Shown: in pieces, positions 57,081 to 64,000 of the stretch | Numbering within the stretch: the stretch's first letter is position 1 | Layout: the number at the start of each line of letters is the position of its first letter | Assembly (NCBI RefSeq): GCF_040436345.1 | Contig: NC_133234.1 | Coordinates: forward strand, 11,531,446 to 11,595,445 | Source: Pagrus major | Lineage: Eukaryota > Chordata > Actinopteri > Spariformes > Sparidae | Direction: 5' to 3' | Length of the DNA: 64,000 bases | Position numbers and translations under genes: made by a program | Notes under the pieces: generated by a model | Database searches by the model: none | What the model saw: only the letters and a program-made list of their open reading frames with translations | What the model was told of the DNA's origin: nothing

Positions 57081-57960
57081 ATTTTAACAGTGGAGGAGGA
57101 AGTGTTCAGATCCTTAAATATAACTACTAATACCACACTTTCTGCATTAAAGTCTGCATTAAAAATGTTACTTCAGTAAAATATGTAAGTATAATTGGGA
57201 CAATCGTACAACATTACATTATATAAGCATGCAAGTAATGCAAAAATGCAATGTAAGTAAAGTAGGATTTTACTGTTGAAGTTGGCTGAGGTGGAGCTCA
57301 TTTTAAACTATGTTGCACAGGACTGCAACTCATGATTATTTTCATTGCACTATTTTATTTTCCACATTTCCATATTTTTTAGTTTATAAAAAAAATAATA
57401 GTGAGAAATGCCCTCACATTTAACTAGAGTCCTGAGTGGAATCTTCACAATGTCTTGTCCAACCAGTAATACAAAATCACAAATTATTAAATAATTCAGA
57501 GCAAAACCATCAACAGTGGAATGTTTGTGAGATTTAACAGTAAATGTACTAATTTACAGTGATGGACTATAACTTGTGTGCTCCACTTTTGAGGGACTTG
57601 AACTTGACGTAAATTTTTCAATTTTCTGTTGCTTTAAACTTCGACTCCACGACATTTTGGACACAGTATTGTACTCTTTACCCCTCTTTATTTGATAACT
57701 TTAGTTACTAGTTACTTTGCAGATTACATGCTGCATCAGTGCCACAGTAGTGCATTTTTAAATTAATTTAATTAATCAGCAATTGAATAAACAAAAAAAC
57801 AACAAAAACATGTTAGTATATAATTTACTTATACTTTTGATACTTTACCTTTATTGCCAGGAAATTACTTTTTATAAGTACTTACTGTAAATTTAGTAAA
57901 TTGTGAATTTTGGGTACTTTTTACAACATTGCTTTGTTACATCCCCCTGCAGTGTTTTAA
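57081..57960. repeat. Teleost interspersed repeat(s): GTGGAGGAGGAAGTGTTCAG and TACTTTGCAGATTACATGCT types
   Basis: GTGGAGGAGGAAGTGTTCAG followed by ATCCTTAAATATAAC and AATACCACACTTTCTGCATT is a well-known fish repeat opening. GTTACTAGTTACTTTGCAGA at about 57705 is another part. The two stretches (57081-57350, 57541-57960) may be one broken insertion. Confidence 0.6.
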
Positions 57961-58091
57961 ATATGTGGTTCCCAAATGGTGTGCCATGGGATTTTGTTAC
58001 AACATTGTATTTCCAATATATAAATATACAACAAGTAATGAATGAGATTTTGATTTACTGAGTCAGTACTCGTGTGACACATCACAGGCCC

Positions 58092-58101
58092 TGATTGACA
58101 G
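58092..58101 (+). promoter_or_regulatory. PBX-MEIS/PREP composite motif TGATTGACAG
   Basis: An exact match to the composite consensus TGATTGACAG bound by PBX with MEIS or PREP, just after a repeat cluster. A single motif is weak evidence for function. Confidence 0.3.
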
Positions 58102-60110
58102 CCAGTGTGAAGGAGGATAACAAGGAGGAGCATTTTAAATCATGTGGCCTGTCTGAATTGAATATGTGTTGCAAAATGGGTCAAAAGTAGTTAGTAGTAT
58201 GTTGCATGACCCCTTTTTGTGATATATGTTTTTATATATCGCATGGAGGGGCTATTTATATTTTTTTTATTAATTCACTGTGATGTTAAATCCATAAAAT
58301 AGTCACATGGTTTTGTGTTAAATCACAATCTGCAGTAAGTAGTAACTTGAATCTCCAAATTATAAAATGTACAGTATTGTTTCTTTGAGATTCAGTGGAG
58401 TAGAAGCACAAAAAGCACCAAAATTACACTTGAAAACAGTGTTCGAGTAAAATTTTGATCACTAACATTTTGGAGAAATACTTCACAACTTATATCAGCG
58501 TCTTCATCAGTATGTACTGTGGTAAGGTTTGTCACCGGAGATGTTTTTAGGGCATTTTTATTTTCTCTGGTCCTTCCTCTTCTCTCTGCACTCAGTATCA
58601 GATCAAATAGGAGCTGCTCCCGTCACCTGTCACAGGAATGTGCCAGAGCTCTTGTCCATCAGCGGCTCGACTAGAGCAGGCAGAGCTGTGGCTTGCTGTA
58701 GGCCCCAAACAGCCCCCGGGGGCAGCAGCACCTTACCTGGCGAATCAGGCTGGGATGTGCACATGTGTTGCTGTGCAAATCAACACGCAGGTTTGCGCTC
58801 ATGTTTACGAGGCATCGACGCAGCCAGTGGCTCCATCACGTGACCAGACATGTCCTGCCCTGCTCAGCGGCCTATGTGATGTCTGTGGTTTAGACAGGGC
58901 GTTCCAGCGTGCTCACCGCCAACCTGGGAGAAAGAGGGGGATTTGGCATGTGTCAACAGGCATACCTGTAACCTGGGAGATGTGCCCCGCAGGCACCTAG
59001 TGATTTTCTCATGATTGTGATGGCCAGACGCAGACGACAGGGCTTGCAAAAGTAGACTCCTCAGCAGGACTGAGGTGGCTTAGCGTGGCGTCAGACACAC
59101 ACACCACCACATTCCATTGGGATGCTCTTTATGCAAAGGGAGGGGTGTTACACCATGTGTGTGTGTGTGTGCATGTGTGCCTGTTTGTGTGAATCTATCA
59201 CAATTACTGTTTGTGTTTGTGGGCACTTAGGGCCAGTGTCATGGCAGCGCTCAGGGAACAGAACACAGGTCCAACCCTGAGAACCTGAGGAACCTGAGTA
59301 GACGTTAGGGGACTAACGGAGTCTAAGGGGCTTAGGCCTGGCCCGACACAAACACTTACCTACTGTGTCTGCTGTCTCCGTCACTGTGTACTGGAAAACA
59401 AGAGCTTTGGTGGAGACACTGGATCCGAGGGGTACCCCTGGGCTCCTACCAAGGCCCGAGCTTTTTGTTACATATCTCGTGTTTGTTTTCGGTTTAGGTC
59501 GTGTTGAGACGATACTGTATCACTCACAATATTCCTCTTGTATTTTTTCTCTCCCATGTCATCTCTCTGAAGTGGTTCCCAACCCGGAGCAACAACAAGG
59601 TGGCCCTAAATGTGAGGTAAAGGTGTGCGAGGGGGGGATTAATCTCTGTCTGTCAGGTTGGAGACAAAAGAAGGGGCCTCCTGATAAAAGACAAGCCTCG
59701 CGTGTGAGAGTACCGGGGGTCTGTGAGTGACGGCTGGCGTGGCATGACAAACAAAGGCGAATGATTGCCATCAGCTGTCATGACACATAAGATGAAACAC
59801 TTACTCAAGACAGATGAAGAGAGTCAAACTCCTACTGTTGCATTTCCAGCGACGCCACACCTCAAGACTCTCTGCTTTCCGTTTGATCTCAGTTGTCACT
59901 GTCATTCCTTTGTGAGCGACAACAGAGAGGTGCAAGCAGATTTTCATTATCAGCCTGTGCATGCGAGCACACGTGTGTAGATATACACAGGTAATGTACA
60001 TGGCTTTAGATTTGTTTTGTACCAGTAACAGCCTCAAATACACAAATACACATACTGCTGTAATTGGTCCACTTTCTCTTGCCATTAATTTACATTAGCG
60101 CTGCATTTGT
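58102..60110. other. Gene-free stretch
   Basis: No gene. 58590-59100 and 59230-59760 are GC-balanced and repeat-poor, with open frames of 100-120 codons on both strands but no domain or splice context. A short GT tract lies at 59156-59172. Confidence 0.35.
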
Positions 60111-60650
60111 AGCTGAACTGAGGCAAGCTGATATGATAATTAAGATAAGCTGGTTGTAGACCCTGAGGTGAGTCTTCCTGGTCGAGTTGTGTAATAGTAA
60201 TAGCAGGGTTCCTCCACGACCAGGGATAGTGAAGCAGGGGAATCTCTAATTGCCCCAATTATCAAGGGAAACCTGCATTCCAGCAGGTGGAAGAGCGAGT
60301 GAGCAGGGATCTGCTGAGTGTTATGACATTACCTGTGCCATTAGCTGCTCATTAGATTACGACACCACAAATAACTGGAGCACAGTTTTGCCTGGCTCAT
60401 TTGCATACTATTTTAATGTTTGTTTTAAATAAAAACTGGCCTATTTAATCGAGAGGATAGGTGACAACCTTGGACAAACAAGGGTTTGACACATTGACGT
60501 CCCGATTGTTTTGGGTGTGGTAATTCGTTTGTTCTCTTTCCATCAGCGGCGTCATTGGCAGAGAACAGGGTGGCACAATGTAATCAAATGTTCACCTCAG
60601 ATGAAACCGACTTACTAAGTTCATGTTATGCTCAAGGCGCGGTGCCAATT
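60110..60650. promoter_or_regulatory. Candidate enhancer: homeodomain-site-rich non-coding block
   Basis: Repeat-free, with clustered TAAT/ATTA cores: TGATAATTAAGATAAGC, TAATTGCCCCAATTA (60247-60261, an inverted pair of TAATTG sites with a 3-bp spacer), CATTAGCTGCTCATTAGATT and GGTAATTCG. This density outside AT-rich filler is typical of developmental enhancers. Conservation is not tested. Confidence 0.4.
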
Positions 60651-61009
60651 AGTTTTCTCTTTGTTATGCCTCCAGCTTGTTATTCTAGATAGATAGGACT
60701 GTGTTTTTCCTCTCAGTGATCTGTGCTACGACCGTAGGAATGCAGAGAAATTATTTTCTCTTGCATACAGACGTACACAAACACTCATAGAGATGGGCAG
60801 TATTTTAATTAAATATGTACATATTGATAACATTTTTATGTAGACAAATATAAAAAAAAAACAAAAAAACATCTACAGGGCTTGTGGAAAGGTGCAGAAT
60901 AAAAGTAACTATTTTCCTTCAAAACATTATTATGCTCGTGAATCAATTTTCTTTTAAATGTTTTTCGTGTGCAAAATGATTGTTTTGATTATCTCTGTGT
61001 GACCCATAC

Positions 61010-61125
61010 CTAATGTTAGCTAGCTAGCGTTAGCAATGTTAAAGTTAGCTAGCGTTCATGACATTAACGTTAGCTAAGATTAGCTGACGTTAGCAGCGTT
61101 AGCTGGTGCGCAAACTGGCAACCAC
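61010..61125. repeat. GTTAGCTAGC minisatellite-like array
   Basis: About ten imperfect units of GTTAGCTAGC, AACGTTAGCTA and GTTAGC. Similar units occur in the first kat7 intron at about 25095-25330. Each unit is self-complementary, so the array can fold. Confidence 0.6.
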
Positions 61126-61149
61126 ATTTTGCTGGGGAGGAAAAATGTT

Positions 61150-61515
61150 GATGGAATTTGCAACAAAAACTTTAAACACACAGTATGTAATTTCTGCTGT
61201 GAGGGGTCACTCAATCAAAACAAAAGGTGTAAGTCATGTGGGATCATGGGAGTTGTTGTCTTCATTGTTAAACAACCACCATTGCCAGTGTAGATCCATT
61301 TACCTGACTTTTTTCCATTGCTAGCACAGGACCTTTTGACTGCTGGGAGCAAGAGTTTTTCAGACCTGGGGCTCACTTGTTAGCATGCTATCATCAACAC
61401 AATACATAGACGTCTTTGACATAATGTCAAAAATGTTCTTTCTTCACATTCTTCTGATAATTGTAGTTCATTTTCAAATGTTCAAAATTAAAATTATTAC
61501 ATAATGCACCTTTAA
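61150..61515 (-). mobile_element. MITE, AAAGGTGCATTATGTAATAA family
   Basis: The right end TTATTACATAATGCACCTTT and the opposite side CAGTATGTAATTTCTGCTGT are decayed inverted repeats. It shares ATAGACGTCTTTGACATAAT-like sequence with 37440-37711. Confidence 0.6.
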
Positions 61516-63455
61516 TGAGCAAGTATTTGTGATTTGAGATACTTTCTGATGTATTTGTGCTCACCACTGAACACACACTCATTACATACACCTCCAAGGC
61601 CAAGAGGTGCAAGATCACAGGAAGCGTCAAAGCTAATGTCATGGCTAAGCCTCGGCCGCCTCGTGTCAAGAGGTCTGGATTAGTCACACTCTGAGGTGTA
61701 CTGTGTGCATTATTTATCAGCAGGCTTCTTTGTCACTTCCAGCCCCCCACCACCCCCTGCTGTCCCTGTCAGCTAGGATTTATACCTCTGGTGGAGCTGG
61801 CAGGAGAAAGAAGCACATTAATTAAGTAAATGGAGACAAAGTGTGGCTGGACCGCACTGACACCTACTTAGTACGGCTGCCCTGCTCTCCTCTGCCCATC
61901 AATTTAAATCATCACAGTAAATGAGTAATGGGTGAAGCTACAGGTGATCAGACCTGGAGCGCAATCAAACCTGATATTAGTCAGTGTCACTGTGACAGGC
62001 TTTAGTGGAGGCAGTGGGCAGACACGCTCTCTTGTGTTCAAGAAGTTACAAAGTAGTGTTCGGCCAGAGGTCTTAGAGGAGCTAATGGACAGAAGTGAAG
62101 GGGTTTCAGAGTCGTCATGAATTATTAAATGTGATCAGGTTTCCTGTGCTCTTGTATACGTACAAATGCTCCAGCACATAGGAGGAGCAGGAGCCTGGTT
62201 CTTCTTGCACAGTGGAAAGAAAACCAACACCTGTAATCCCAACAAGGTGTAGGAGGATCATGCTGCTGAGACCCCGGTGTGTTTTGGGATGTGTGTTCCC
62301 ACACGTGCAAAGATGTGTTCAGTGGAGTGGTTATCACATAACGATCACCAACGGAAAATGTCTATTATGTATACTACAGTGTTGGTTTTGTTGTGTATAT
62401 GATATCCATTCACGTACAGGGGACAAAAATCTGGACATGGACAGTTGGAAAAATAGTATGCAGTGAAATAAGAAATGATAATACAAATCAGCACATCCGC
62501 AAAAAGACCAGGGCCAAAAAGATGACCACAAAATGAGATATTTACATTTCCTAGTATATATTTCACCTGCAATTTCAAGCTCTTTTTGTTGGGAATGTGT
62601 AGTAAATGTAATTTTCTTTACAACCTCACTCAAAAAAAATATTTCCCTTAAACACTGACTTTATGTGTTTTATTTTAATATTTTTTGTATTTATATAATA
62701 AAAATGTCCATGTTATTCTATTAAATAATTTCTACAAAAAGTAAATATAAAACGTATTCATAGGTTAATGCATTACACTGATATGTTATGACTTTTAAAT
62801 GTATATATCATGAGCTAATAAGCTAGCTAAATAGGCTTGTTTACACATTAGGCAGATGTGTAGCAACATTACCATTCACTTGGGGTCATGGTTAAGGTGA
62901 GTTGAATAATGTCTGTATAAGATCAGTATATCTGTCTCTCTAGCAGCTGAATGTTCTACGTTTCTCTGTCTCGTGTTTGGCGCTCTGTACGGTGGGTTTT
63001 TGAAGGTTTCGTCGCTGAAAACAGTCCACCAGTGGACCACAACAATAGAATTACGAGCCGGAACACCGAAACAATGAGTTTTAAAAAAACACTATAAAAC
63101 TGTAGGGGATTGTTGAGGCAGGTGGGTTCATCACATTACACATTATCATTAGATCCATTGTTATTGAAAAACAGTTGATAACAGTTTCTTCTGGACAAAC
63201 TTTGGTCATGACAGGTAGCCTGGATAGTTTGAAGTGCATTTTGTGAATGTTTATGTAATAATGAATGAAAGAAAAGGGAAAAAGGGAATTTTTTTTTCAT
63301 ATTTGGGATGTATGTACAAAACAATTAATAATACTACACCAAAGCTTTCCTGCAAAACTCAGCTCAGATGCATCCACATCCAAATGAATCATGCTCTCCA
63401 CTTATTATTTTTGTTTCTTTTAATTAATTATTTATTTAATTTTTTGTTTTTGTAT
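61516..63455. other. Gene-free stretch with candidate non-coding block (61740-62110)
   Basis: No gene. 61740-62110 is balanced and repeat-free, with CATTAATTAAGTAAATGGAG and CATCAATTTAAATCATCACA. 62600-62850 is very AT-rich. The window then ends in a MITE and a short unassigned tail. Confidence 0.3.
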
Positions 63456-63814
63456 TTAAAGGTGCACTATGTAGTTTTGGGAAAATAATTTTAATCAAAA
63501 GAGAAGTTTTTTTTTTATGCCTAAACAAACTGAGTAAACAAACTCTTCATTTTCATGACTGAATAAACTGAATAAACAAACTGACAAGGACAACACAATT
63601 TCATGCTGTTTTACTTTGTTTATATTTGGTGGACCCTGCCACCTTTCTAGCTTCAAACAGTGTTCTGGGACCTTATTTTCCTCTGAGAACAGCTTGTTTA
63701 CTCACTTATGGAAAAAAAAAATATTTCTTGGTTTGTATTATTACCTCATTAATATTGTAAATATTGAAATTCTGAGTTTGAATTTCTTCTCCACAACTAC
63801 ATACTGCCCCTGTA
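63456..63814 (-). mobile_element. MITE of the AAAGGGGCACTATGT family, copy 4
   Basis: It begins AAAGGTGCACTATGTAGTTT and ends near CTACATACTGCCCCTGTAA. The body includes TTCTAGCTTCAAACAGTGTT in the same orientation as copy 2. Confidence 0.78.
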
Positions 63815-64000
63815 ACTTTTTGTTGCATGTTGGCTCTTGGTCCCATCCGTCTCCTTTTTGTTAGTTTTTCCATGTTGTCTATATGTGTATGACTAATTTG
63901 CAAATCAAGGAGGAAATATTTACGTGATATATGATAAACTGTCTGATGCTTAAAAAAATCATACACCTGTGTGTAAACATCCCTGTGGGTTTGTGTGTCA

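Noticed and set aside
58529-59000. Two overlapping frames of 104 and 120 codons
   Set aside because: GC-richer DNA with frames open on both strands, no splice partners, no domain, no poly(A) signal.

Overview
The window looks like vertebrate nuclear DNA from a teleost fish, probably a spiny-rayed one. The evidence is compact multi-exon genes with GT-AG introns, long (GT)n, (TA)n, (CA)n and (TTC)n microsatellites, many short inverted-repeat transposons of types common in teleosts, and proteins that match vertebrate families closely. I see no bacterial, viral or organellar genes. I see no novel biological system. What stands out is gene arrangement, splicing-related sequence and repeat structure.

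Genes lie in the left half. From 618 to 16059 (+) are the last 35 coding exons of myoferlin (myof), about 1491 residues from FerB to the C-terminal membrane anchor; the 5' part is outside the window. Tail-to-tail with it on the minus strand is aarsd1 (20947 to 18004, 12 exons, 412 aa), an alanyl-tRNA editing protein. Just upstream, on the same strand, is ptges3l (23324 to 21854, 7 exons, 158 aa), a p23-like co-chaperone. Their exon phases would allow the same kind of in-frame read-through known in human as PTGES3L-AARSD1. kat7 follows head-to-head with ptges3l (24561-30997, +, 14 exons, 555 aa), encoding the MYST histone acetyltransferase HBO1. Tail-to-tail with kat7 is tac4 (33110 to 31573, -, 6 coding exons, 133 aa), a tachykinin precursor carrying two amidatable FxGLM peptides. 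The kat7-tac4 pair is also adjacent in human.

From about 33.3 kb to the end (about 31 kb) I find no protein-coding gene. This gene-poor stretch holds transposon remnants: four copies of one MITE family window-wide, a 0.9 kb fold-back element, a LINE 3' end, an RTE-like tail, a hAT-like remnant and a SINE fragment. It also has a purine/pyrimidine block and several repeat-free stretches that look like non-coding regulatory DNA, the best at 60.1-60.65 kb. In human, TAC4 is followed by DLX4/DLX3, so this may be a dlx regulatory flank. That is inference, because no dlx exon is in the window.
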